From the NCBI RefSeq assembly GCF_037126465.1, contig NC_088201.1, positions 233,811,406-233,875,405 on the forward strand: a stretch of DNA of 64,000 nt, in the 5' to 3' direction. This document shows, one piece after another, positions 21,826 through 32,562 of this stretch. The translations under genes and the position numbers were made by a program. Each line of letters starts with the position of its first letter. Position 1 is the stretch's first letter. This stretch comes from Ornithodoros turicata (lineage: Eukaryota; Arthropoda; Arachnida; Ixodida; Argasidae). The notes below the pieces were generated by a model that saw only the letters and a program-made list of their open reading frames with translations, made no database searches and had not been told where the DNA came from.

Positions 21826-22060
21826 CATCGGGCGCGGCCATGACGCACCCACAGTGCTGTGATTGCGACCGAGTGACGCCAGGCAAAATAGCTTCTCTCG
21901 AGGGAACTGCGGTATTGGTTGCGGCGCATATCAGTGGGCGCGGCTATGACGGCCCCACGCTGCCGTAATGGTTGCAGCGCATATAACTGGGCGCGGTCAT
22001 GACGCTCCCACAGTGCTGTAGTGGCACGGTGGTACTGTAGTAGCAAGGTGGCTGCTCTCG
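21826..22060. repeat. minisatellite, about 3-4 units
   Basis: Units of about 65-70 bp, each with GGGCGCGG(C/T)(C/T)ATGACG, then CCCAC and TGCTGT or TGCCGT, repeat across the region. It is absent from the matching position in the later units (around 35825 and 48862), so it expanded or inserted only in this copy. Confidence 0.7.
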
Positions 22061-22134
22061 AGGAAACTGCCGTATAGATCTAGAGAAAGTGTAGTGCTGG
22101 ACACAAAGCCACCGGAACACGCTCCGGCGCATCT

Positions 22135-22255
22135 GGGTGATGCTGTTGGCGGTGAAAGGGGTCGGCCTCACAGAGGTGGGCAAGGTCACGACTGACGCCC
22201 TGGGCATATGTGAGTCCTGGGCCGAGTTCTAAGGGAACTGTGCCGACATATGTCT
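22135..22255 (-). mobile_element. 5'-truncated SINE, copy A flank
   Basis: Carries only the 3' body of the SINE type found at 18953 (minus orientation; TATGTCGGCACAGTTCCC and GACGCC blocks). It lies between two copies of GGCGCAT(C/T)T. The same insertion point is used at 48925-49133, while 35878-35885 is uninterrupted. Confidence 0.75.
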
Positions 22256-23523
22256 GGCGCATTTCTTCCTCTGGGTGAGACGCTAGCAGCCAATGCTATT
22301 GTTCGGACTTACAGACAGGTGACAGACCTAGTCACATATTTGTAACTCCGTACGGTACCATTCGCGGCTAGCGTGTCACTCTGAGGGACGAAGGGTGCCG
22401 GAGCCTGTTCCGTAAACTTCTGTCCAGCACTGTACATTCAGTATAAGGGTCATTCTTCGGGAACTGTTCACATTATTTTATTACTGTTTCTATGTCGGCT
22501 TTCGTGTCTCTAATAAATCTTAAAGTGGAGACCCAGCAATCGCCCTGCGTTCTTCCTCTGCTTGTCTCCCTTTCGTAGTGCTTTTATACCAACACGGCTG
22601 ATTTCTGTATGATAACTGATATGAAAACTTCCACGACTCTTCCAAATCGAGTTACCGATACTCACCATGAAACACGACTTGGTGTTGTTGCCATAGAACG
22701 TACTGGCGCCGCGAAGTTTGGGAGTCGCCCCCTGGTGCTCACTGAACGAACCGTGTCGTGGGGATATTCCCGGGCATTACTCGCGCATTGCATTGCGTAC
22801 CAAGCCATTGCACGTGCAAGAGGCTGTACCAGCGTTGATCTTTCCTGATAATGTATGACGAAAACGACATATGTGTTCCAAGTAAGTCACATTTTGATTC
22901 GAATGTGACAGTTTTTACTGTGAGTAACAGAAACGAAACCGAAACCAGGATCCCCACCAAGAGGCGGCACAGTGCCGCCCCTAGTGAGGGTCTGGCCGCC
23001 AATAGCCCTCAGCACTCCGCAGAGTGGCACTGCGTACTACACACGACATGTTCGTTTGACGCTCTCCTCATTCTGCCTTCCACTGATAACGTGTCCTGTA
23101 TGGGATAGGAAACGTCTCTTTTCCCTGTACTGTCAGTTCCCAGTTATTCTTTTGTTTTGTACATTGTGATTGCGTTGCGTGTGAAGGAGCGTTTTTGCTG
23201 AACGTCACATGCATCTTATTTTTCCAATAAAAATCAGCACCACTTGAAAACTCAGTACGCAAAATACAGTTACCCGTATTCACCAGTCCTACTTAGCCAC
23301 TGCTCTAGTGACGTCTGGTTTAAGTTGATCACGTGATATCTCCGTCTCTGAAGCCCTTTGACCACAACGCATGCGCATTATTCGCATTGATTGTCACGAG
23401 ATGGTTGAGGGGAGGGAGAAATTAGCAGACGACGGAAGGGCCGCGAAGAGGAAGACGCCCGTTTTTTTTCTTATGAGGTTGACAAAGAAAAGTTCAGGCG
23501 GCGCTGCTACAGGTGGTTGCGGG

Positions 23524-24002
23524 CAGGTCCCCCAAACTCAACTCGGAAAAGCGTGCAACGAAGAAGGCCGCCACTAGATACACCACTGTTGCCGTTCCGG
23601 ATCACTTCAGCGCGCTAAGTTTAGCGGCAAAATGTTTTTGTTGTTTCTGCGAATGAATCTAGTCTTTATATGTCCAAATAAAACGCGTATAACAACTTTC
23701 TCTGTCGTGTTTCACTTTTTGGTCCCGTTTTTAAACGTGTTGAGCGATCGGAAGGATCTAGTGCACGGCTGCGTGCATCACATAGCGTACCTGTCGTACC
23801 AGGCGCCGCAGGCGCTGCAGTCGTCCATTTCTCCTTCGGTGACTTGGCCTGGCTTGGATTGTGCTTCAACTGGATCTTTAGCGCGCTACAATCCACGCAA
23901 GCCAACGTCTGGTAACAATGGGGTATCTAAGGGCGGCCTCCGGCATTGCACGCATCGGGATAGGAATAAATACATGGGAAAATGGCGACCTTGGGGGACC
24001 TG
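23524..24002. mobile_element. hAT-type MITE, copy 2
   Basis: Nearly identical to 8225-8702, with the same termini CAGGTCCCCCAA/TTGGGGGACCTG, and flanked by an exact 8-bp duplication GTTGCGGG (23516-23523 and 24003-24010). The near identity of the copies and intact target duplications indicate recent movement. Confidence 0.93.
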
Positions 24003-24583
24003 GTTGCGGGATGGTGTGGGTGTAGCCGGCGGTTCAGCCTGCCTTTGTGTTTGCTAATGTGATCGCTAAAACAACGCACAAAAAGCGCGTTTGCCATGTT
24101 ATTGAAGAGGCAGGAGTACGTATTCTCGTGGAGGCGATCGTTGTACTTTTGTCAGTGTTCGGTCGTCGATTGTGGTTGCGTGTGATAACTGCACCTCCAT
24201 GGACCATCTCTTGTTTATCGTTTGTTGTGCGGCCTGTGTGGTGAATTGCAACGACCCAGATAGCCTTTCAATCGCTGGGGCCATGTCAGCAGCGTGTCTG
24301 TACGCTTTCAAGTCTGGTGTCATGTGCGTAGCGTGTGCGCAGCCGCATCATCACGGTAGGCTGCCTGTAAGTAAACAGCAATAACATTGATGCAAGGGTG
24401 GCCATATGGTACGTCGGATTCCCACACGCATAACTTTTATAGTGTTATGCTTTTAAGAAATAGACGTGGTACTTTACAAGGTGTCACAAATCTGCAACGC
24501 GTTAAAGCATCGCTTCGCTGGCTGCGTTTGTTCGGGCGCACGACCGAAAACGAACTGTGCAGTCCTAGAGATCAACGATGAAA

Positions 24584-24790
24584 GATGAAAGTCACTGAAA
24601 AGGTTAGCGAGCTGTAGGGATCGAACCCACATCTTCTGGATTACCGGTCCAGGGCTCTACCAATTGAGCTAAGCTAACACGCCTCTCCAGCGACTTTTGG
24701 GGTGCATCATCTGAAGGGACGACAAACCAGCCACTCACTCTCACTCACCCTCCTTTCACTCTTACCTTTTTTGCTCACTCATACACAGAT
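24584..24790 (-). repeat. tRNA-containing dispersed repeat, copy 2
   Basis: Inverse copy of 4095-4290, with the same 5' flank (GGACGACAAACCAGCC on the plus strand) and the GTGAGTGA-type tail (ACTCACTCTCACTCACCC on the plus strand). Confidence 0.7.
24607..24678 (-). tRNA. tRNA-Thr(GGT)-like sequence, better preserved
   Basis: A 72-nt cloverleaf: acceptor GTTAGCT against AGCTCGC (one mismatch, one G-U), D-arm TAGCTCAATTGGTAGAGC, anticodon loop CCGGTAA (GGT), and T-arm GTGGG/CCTAC with TTCGATC fully paired. C instead of U at position 33 is unusual for a working tRNA. It sits inside a repeat with conserved flanks, so it is probably a tRNA-derived repeat core. Confidence 0.65.
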
Positions 24791-24799
24791 TCCTGTCCT

Positions 24800-27700
24800 G
24801 TTTACATCCGCAGTCCTGTTTACATCCGCGTCCTGTGTGTGTGTGTGTTAGCGCTGTTTTCGTTATGTTACCCAGGGTGGCCCTGCCTGTGAGCTGTGTG
24901 GAAGTTGCCATTGTCGTGACCTTCTGTCGTTCTATCAGTGCGGTGCTATGGTTAATTGTGAACTCTTTTAGCTGCGTATGTCTGCATATAACATTTTTGT
25001 ACAAATCATCAAGCACTGAATTGATTTATTCTGTTTAGCTAACAAAGACTGTCTGTGCTGTGACTCTCACTTGCTGGAACTTAATATAATGGGAATGTAC
25101 ACACTTGTCCTACAGCCATATATTGAGCGCACTTTACATCACAGATGCCATTACTGCAAAAATAAAGTGGGCACACTTCAGTGTCATTTCATAGATCCGA
25201 GCCATTCAGAGTGTGTTTGTTTATTGAGACCACGTACACAAAATACAAACAATATTCTCGTTGCAGTTAAAATGGATCAAATATCTCGTACAGAAGGTCT
25301 TATTTGTCTCAATAATGGCGTTTCAAGGTGGGAGCAAACATACAATGGACAAAGGCAAACACGTACAATAACAGCTGCAACATCAGCTACGAGCAAATCC
25401 GTGCTACTATTTGCATTGTGCTTGCTTGTTCAGAGCCATATATTATTCAGGAAACACTTTTACATACCTGGTCAGGAACTTATGTATTTTTCCGCGCTCA
25501 TTCTTTATAAGCTCCTCTCTTGACTTCATCCTGGCATTGTAAACAACATCACTTCCATTATCATTGCATCATTACATGCCAAACAATCACCACCACCAAT
25601 GCCTAAAAACTCTCCACACCTGATGCCATGCTATAATATGCCAGCTGAGGCTTTTAATTTAGGCTTTTTGTTCAGAAAGAATTTGTATGGTGATGCTGTT
25701 GCAGTTACCACTTCACTTTGACACAGATAGCTGAACTTTAACAGTAAAATCACATAAGAGGCCCGTGTGAGCTCTACTTCTCCTTTGGAAAGGCTGCTCT
25801 GAGAACTGCCACTGTTCACTTGTGCAAATTATGGTATTGTATGATTACATCAGCAGCTCTATACAGCGTTCTTGAGAATTTTCTTTTTTACTTTTTAAGT
25901 CATGTTATAGTTCTCTGACTGTTCCAAGTTTTGTACACTGTCCTGTATTGAAGACAACCTGAAATACAGATGGAAAAGCTCTGAAAAATTTATGCATGTG
26001 CCCCATGCATTTGTGCACTGCGTAATTACGCAGTTATAAACTGCACAGCTGTGTGCTGAGAGATTGTGCTATTTCTTGAGAAACAACACCGTGGAATACC
26101 AATGCAAACAGCAGCACTGATCATTGCCTGCTAGCTTTCTGTATTGATATGTAATGGACAGCAAGTGGAAGGCTGCAATGGACAAATGAATGCAATGCAA
26201 ATAAGCCGGTATAAAGAAAAGAATGAAACTTGAAATCAGATGCATCTTATCTACAATGTGCTGCTATTATTTTTTAGGAAATAGAGGATTGTATAACTTT
26301 CTTCCACATTTTCTGTTATCTTTGAGACACTTTGGCAGTTGTAACTTTGCAAAAGCCGACATATTCATTCAGCTGTGTCAGCACAAAGCTACACAACCAG
26401 ACAGTATACTAGTGTAATGAACGCGGTGTACTGCATCACCAAGGACAAAGTATGGGAGCAGAAATGTGGGACATTGCTTAATACGCAGGAAAATAACATC
26501 GATGTTTTTGCATGGCTGACCACCTAACTTAAATAGCCAGTGATGAACATGCGATGTCTTCAGCTGGTGTATTCTGGAAATTAATAGGTGACGTATGGGG
26601 AGGTGGGAGGATGGTTTGCAAGTTAACAGCACCCAACAGCAACAACAGTTTCACTGATTTTGGGCAAACACATCAATGTTGGCACACACGAAGGGCATAT
26701 AGTTATTTCATTACACTTTATTGAACTTTATGTACCCATATGGGTGCATTACAAAAATAAGTGGGAGGGGGCAGGGTTACAAAAAGTAACAAAGGTAGAG
26801 GTAGTGCGAAACTCCTCTTTAGAAGAAACGAAAAATTCCGCACACACAACCACAATATTCCTGAAGAAATGGTTTCTACTCTTACAATGACATGTTTTCC
26901 ATGCATTTAAGCAGGGTTAGTCACGTTCCAGCCACATATCTGTACGACAATTAGTTTTCTTCACGTACTGCATTGAAGAACTGCTTTCCTGGAACCAACT
27001 AAATAAGGTGTATCATATGTCACAGGCATTTTGTGCTGGTTATGCAGTAAAACTAGTACGCTTGAGGCACCACGTATTCTCCTGGTGATGATGTGAAGCA
27101 AGGGAGCTTCAATCTTTCCAAATGTAAATCAGTGTCGTGGTGCCTTGCATTGTAACAGCATCTAGGCACTCTTTCTTTTGTGCTTCCGAGTGACAGATTC
27201 ATACATACTAGAATCATTTGTAATGGTGCTGATAATAACACTCATCAGAATTTTGTGACGGTAGTACGCCCATATTACGTTCATCCTTCATTCACTGGTG
27301 TGCATTCAAGGGTGGAGTGTGACGAAAGGCAGAGGTGAGCTAGTACGAAATGGGAGTACCTGTTCCTACCAGGTAACGTACAGGACATCTCAAAAAAGGA
27401 AGAACCGTGGGCACTTAACACGTACCTGTACTGGTGTAAGAAGAACAAAGTTGCAACATAATTGAAAGTACAGTGAAGTGAAGTGTATATTAGAAGTGGC
27501 CATTGGTTTGGTTCATGCAGTATTACTACAATTTCTACTATTCTATACATATTGCTCGAACTCAGCTATTTAGAACACATTGAAGACAGACAGAACAGAA
27601 CGAAATTACAGGCATTGGGACATTCATGATAAATAGAGGCATGGTTGAAATGTGGACGTGAACGCAGATGTATATAATAAATCTTGTGACCTGATTACAC

Positions 27701-30600
27701 AGGAACGTGTTTTTCTATCCTTCAAGATTTGCCTTACAGCATATGAGACTACACAACAAGTGCACAGATCACCCCAGTGTAAAGCTGGAGTGTCGCTAAC
27801 ATCCGTGTCGCCACCATGTCATGACATCAGTGTCATGACAGCTGTCAACAATGCATAGCATGTGAGATTTGCCAGGAAATCTTGCAACAAAATGAGGATG
27901 TCTGTGTTCTCAGATCACGTGATCTGCAATACATCTGCAGTCACATCATAATGATACCCATGATTTAGTACAGATGATACAAATGTCAATCTGCCACGTG
28001 GTGACTGTCCTCAGAATAGCTGCGTTTCAGACCGATCGATGTACTTGTGCGACGTAGTGAAAGGTCGAAAAACAGCATTACCAGTAACAACAGGTCCCTG
28101 TGATCTACATATATTTCAGGGTACTGGTAATTGTGTTACTGGTTCTCTTTGCATCGGCTCAGACACACCCTACATGTCCTTCCGTGTGTAACAGACAGCA
28201 TTTCCGGTATTCGATCACACTTCATGTCGAATGTACAGCAGTAATTTGAACTGTTCAGTGTTGGTACTTCCTGTGCCAGTAAGAGTGTCAGCTAGTGGTT
28301 CTGCTTTTCGTGCTAAACTGCCCAATAGAATTCCGCTCTGTTGCACTAACAATGCATTGGAGTTGTGTCTCCATGCATAATGTAGTAAACATTTCTTCTT
28401 TCCATATCATGTGGCATGGGGACAAACATCTGTACTTCACAACTAATACTTGATATCCCTAATAATAATAATCCTTGCGGAAATGTGGAACAAGTTTTAT
28501 TGATTTAATGCAAAGAAACAACTCAAAAGCATGAGGTACAGGCACTGCTGTGCCCATAACAGATAATTTGGAAGGAAAGAAACAAGGTGTTGGGCATACA
28601 CAGTGCTGCTCACACAATAAAAGGGAACACTGTGTGAATCATGGTCATGGGCTTGTATTGGCAGAAACCGCATCACAGAAATAAGTTGCTTTGATAAAGT
28701 CTGCTGCCAGATTTCTTGTGTTTTGTGTCTTGCGGTGGCAGTCTACAAAGCCACATCTACTGTTAGCAGATGATAAATGTGAGCATAAAAGCAATTAGCT
28801 GTCAACTTGAATATTTTCTAATATTACGGTGCATCATCATTGCAGAAATGTTGGTTGTTCGCATATTTGCCCTCCCCTTCTGGTGTGGTGTGCTGGAAGC
28901 GGAAGAGCACACATTTGAGATACACATGTACTTACATGTGCGTCCTTATAAAATTTTAAGACCTTCACTTCTCTGTGGATTTTCTCCTGAACCGGCAAGG
29001 TGAAACCCGCACACAATTTTGCACGCAGTATCTGCACAGTCCTGACAGTGGTATGGACATCATGAGTACATGGGCTGCTTGACACTCGACAGTGTTGTGT
29101 ATATATGTCCCCGTCAAGGCTCTCATTTGTCCATACAAATTCGTTGACACAAAACACTGCTCGCAATATTTCCTTGTATGCCTCTGCGGGATATTTCTAC
29201 CTGTACTTTTATCGAATAACCAAGTCTGATATCCTAAAGACACGCTGTTTTGTTAAAATTTCTCCCAGTCGACATATACAGCAGCACCCTGCGTTGAAGC
29301 CGATAAGCATAGCTAGATCTTACCACTACAAAATTGTGCAAAGAAACATGCTCATAGCGATTTCCAAAAAAAAACAAAAAAACATTAGTGCTTTCATAAT
29401 GACAGAACGCAATAGTGCTTTCCTATGGGGCTTGCATCTTTCTGGGCAAGCAAATCAAGCTTCCAAGGGGATCTTGAGCTTCCTCCATATGGTGCCCTTT
29501 CCAGAGTCAGATCTGAAATATTGTACCTTGTTAATGCACTGGGACATCCAACATATAAATCCAGGTACCCTCTCAATGCTACTATTTTGGAATGTCACTC
29601 GCACATTACAAAGGCGAGCTACGTGTTTGATATTTGTGCCTTTACATGCTGGGTAACATGTACCATACTCCGTTGTATGGCTGTAAGGCACATGGAGGTA
29701 TAACTGCTCCATGGAATCCCCGCTCCCTCTTGTGACCTCCGTTTAGTTTAGAAGACAAACATGATGGATGCATTTTCAACAGGAAATACTTAACAGTAAT
29801 CTAGGAACACAAAGGCCGTTCACAAGTACCGGCGATCACTGCAGTGTGCAGCAAGTCGTTAAATGTAACAATCAGAACCAGCAACGGCAGCACAGCACAA
29901 ACTATTGTTAGTGGTGTATAACACAGGCACTAGGGGCTGTATTAAAAGTACCACGCACAATCAGCGTCGTTTTGTAAACAGCTGTTTGTGCACGACCTCC
30001 GGCAGCTTTGGATCGGAAAGTGACTTGTGTCTGTAGCTGCCAATGTTGACATCACTGACATTGATGATGTTGGTCCTAAATTAGGAGAGCGAATTTGAAA
30101 ATTCACTTCATATAGATCATTGACTTTTTATCGACTGCGGGTTCATTACTTCACTTGCTTCGCTCACGGGTTCCTCACAACGTTCTTTTTGCTGAATTTG
30201 CGAAATTTCGACTTGAGACAACAGCGTCCAGCAAAAACTATTTTTGGCATTTGACATGGCTATTCTTGACATGGCTATATATTTGGCATGGCTATTCTTT
30301 CACATGAGTGCGTCATATCACGGCCGTCATTGTGCGAAGACTGGAAAAGAGAGCGCTCGTTGTTGTAAATTTTTGGGTTGTTTCTTGAAAGGCTCATTCA
30401 CAGCTGCTCCGCGGTAGATCGGCTTTAAACTACCCCCACCCCTAGTTTAAATCAGTCCAACGCAAATACATGTGAGTTAGACCATCGCTAGGCCGCCGGG
30501 TTTACGTCGTGCGAACGCCGAACGACATGAGACGTTGAGGGCAAATATTGATTGGAGTGCAACAACATTCGCCTTACGAACGCTTCTAGTAGCTTTACAA
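24800..30600. other. 5.8 kb without a recognisable gene
   Basis: AT-rich, with a short GT run at 24833-24848. Several 60-180 codon open frames exist on both strands (for example plus 25071-25523 and 29105-29656; minus 28837-29243), but none shows a domain, a start context or consistent codon use. It could be intron, long untranslated sequence or decayed transposon interior. Confidence 0.4.
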
Positions 30601-30610
30601 GTCAACTTAC

Positions 30611-30690
30611 CTGTATTTCGCCGAAAAATTTCCGGCGAAGCGTAGATTAGGCTTATGCGTTGTGCACACAAACTCCATGGAGGCCGACAT
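30611..30690 (-). CDS. candidate first coding exon, unknown protein
   Basis: Two in-frame ATGs (30690 and 30678; MSAS then MEFVC...) open a short frame that reads MEFVCTTHKPNLRF and AGNFSAKY. It ends at a near-perfect donor, CAG at 30611 followed by GTAAGT (30605-30610). A CCAAT-type box (CGCCAATCACG, near 30733-30743) lies upstream. The exon lies 60 bp inside the right inverted repeat of the 7.5-kb block and reads inward, as expected for a gene carried by that block. Family not recognised; downstream exons not found. Confidence 0.45.
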
Positions 30691-31136
30691 GGCCCTCACG
30701 GTAGCCGGGCTAGACCAGCGGGGTGGTTGTTCGTGATTGGCGGACGAAGTACTCACGTGACCAACTTAAACCAGACGTCACTAAACCAGTGGCTAAGTGG
30801 GACTGGTGAATACGGGCATCAATGTCTAAGGTTAGACGGCTGTTAGTGTTACATTAGCACGTCTACTGCTATGCTAGAGGACGGCTACTAGACATTAGGT
30901 CTAGCCTCAGACATTCTATAGTGATCCCAGATGTCTAAGGTTAGGCATCACATAGGCATCTATTATCCCACTATGTGCTGTCTGGTACTACTCAATGATA
31001 CTGTATTGCCGCGAATCCCCGGCTGGGGGGACGGCCGCGGCAAGACCGACGAGGAGGGAAGACTCCACCAAGCCCAACGTCCATTGAATCTGCAAAGATA
31101 GCCGCCGTGTGGCTTCAGGTCTGACAAACCCCCATT

Positions 31137-31382
31137 ATGGGGACCCTAAGATCGCCCTCGGGAGCAGCAAGCGTAACAAACAAACTCCCCAAAGCAGTCG
31201 CCGAACACTTTAACGTTCCTGGTCACAATTTTGACAACATTAAACTATATATTCTAGAAACCGGGTTTAGATCCACACGTGACAGACGTGATAGGGAGTC
31301 TTATCTCATATACAAGTTCAACGCTCTTCACCCGTCCGGTATCGACAAATCACAAGGCACCCTAGAAACACTTCACAAATAA
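31137..31382 (+). pseudogene. GIY-YIG endonuclease tail of a Penelope-like element
   Basis: The frame reads AVAEHFNVPGHNF, then LYILETGFRS and RDRRDRESYLIYKFNALHP, ending with a stop at 31382. This is the C-terminal half of the GIY-YIG endonuclease of Penelope-like retroelements: the AEHF..PGH block, then the R...RE..LI.KF block, whose Glu is the metal-binding residue. The reverse transcriptase and the GIY-YIG part itself are not present upstream in frame, so the element is 5'-truncated. Confidence 0.85.
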
Positions 31383-31589
31383 AATATGCTTTTCGCATCT
31401 ACGTCCATTATCATCTGTTATGTTCTGCATGGCCACTGCTTTCTGCTCTCTTTATTGCATGCCACAACTTTGTATTACAAATATATATTAAATAAAAAAA
31501 TAAAAATAAAAAACTTGCTCGTTCTGGAATTTTCCCCACGTAACCACTAACCTCCTTATCTTTCGCTATGCTTGCGAATTCTTGCCTGT

Positions 31590-31895
31590 TGTCCCGTTTC
31601 GTCCACGTGTTCGTGAACCTTCCATTTTTCTGCAACCGGTCTGTAGCCTAGATCACTACGTTCACATAATCCCCTCCACACTCTAACAAAGCAGCCATTC
31701 ACTCCCGCCGTAAAAACCCGTACGGACCTTTCTTCCCTCCGGGCTGTTGACCCACAATTCGCATGAACCTTTAAACACGTCACACCTAACCCTTTAAATA
31801 CCATGCCAATGATGAGGACGGTGCCCAGAAGAAGAACAGTCTCTGTTCGAAATATCGGCGGCTTCTGTCCTGAGGCAACTCCCTTACTCGGGAGC
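31590..31895 (+). mobile_element. 3' region of the Penelope-like element
   Basis: About 200 bp after the endonuclease stop lies a block with CACGTGTTCGTGAACC, CACAATTCGCATGAACC, GATGAGGACGGTGCCCAGAA and TTCGAAATATCGGCGGC. The block recurs almost complete at 60410-60703, split at 8118-8800, and as a fragment at 10683. It ends GAGGCAACTCCC. Confidence 0.6.
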
Positions 31896-32562
31896 AGCAA
31901 GGCTCCTGAAACGGCTTTTGTTTCTTTTGGATGTGGATTCGCCCTCTGCCTGTGTTCTTAGGGACAGTGGGAATCTCGTTAATCCATTGCGTTTTGGGTA
32001 TTAGTTGAAATACCGCCACAATCCCGACATAAAATTAGGCCGCGGAGCACACTGAGCGCCTGGCAAGCGGCGCCGAGACCGCCGTGGCAGACAGCGGAAG
32101 TGACGCACGTTGTCTCTCCTGTTGGAGTTCCTGACTTTCATTTCGCGGTTGTTTTGCGATCGGAGGTTGATTTTCGCGACAAGAAAAATTGTACATGCCT
32201 GTGAAGTCTTTCCTGGCTGTGCTACAGCATGTTGCCGACTTACCTCTTGGCCAAGCGATACTTAACACTTACGTACGCGTTACCTGGTATAGGGTGTGTA
32301 GATCAAACTAACGGGGTACAAGGTGGTGATAGCCAGGGTGTGAGCCAGGCAATTGCGGAAGTCACGAATAAACTAAAAGCGTTTATTAGGACATCCCACA
32401 TGGTTCGAGCAAGCACTTCTCCGGGACGTTTCCACCGAGATGCAATAGTCACATAAAACTGTATATTTCACGTTGTTTCTTGAAAATTGTGATATATTTA
32501 TTCATTTGTATTAAAAACTCTCTCCAACGTTACCGCTCCTTCTATTCTGTGATTTTATTCGA

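Larger units (their letters stand above)
20619..23280 (-). repeat. upstream flank shared with the GH18 units
   Basis: Reading away from copy A, this flank matches 34725-38035 and 47786-50340 in order. It includes CCTCGAAACGTCTC, the CATTAATCAA/AATAAATC block and the CCATAGAACGT block near 22690. The copy here lacks the TIR element present at 37170-37713. Its empty site is tgTATgat near 22608-22613. Similarity ends at about 23273. Confidence 0.8.
23274..30816. mobile_element. 7.5-kb block bounded by about 67-bp inverted repeats
   Basis: Left end 23274-23340 begins CCCGTATTCACCAGTCC and includes ACTTAGCCACTG, AGTGACGTCTGGTTTAAGTT and ATCACGTGA. The right end 30750-30816 is its inverse with about five differences. 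The interior differs in texture from the surroundings: fewer MITEs, AT-rich, no dense palindromes. A candidate first exon reads inward from the right end. No target duplication is visible. It may be a large DNA transposon with decayed genes, or two separate copies of a short TIR end. Confidence 0.5.

Noticed and set aside
29105..29656. 183-codon plus-strand frame
   Set aside because: No domain, atypical composition, overlapping frames on both strands; best treated as chance.
31808..31860. GATGAGGAC...TTCGAAATATC block as another hammerhead ribozyme
   Set aside because: The core reads ATGATGA instead of CTGATGA, the GAAA is not closed by a proper stem II, and no cleavage triplet in the right position is evident.
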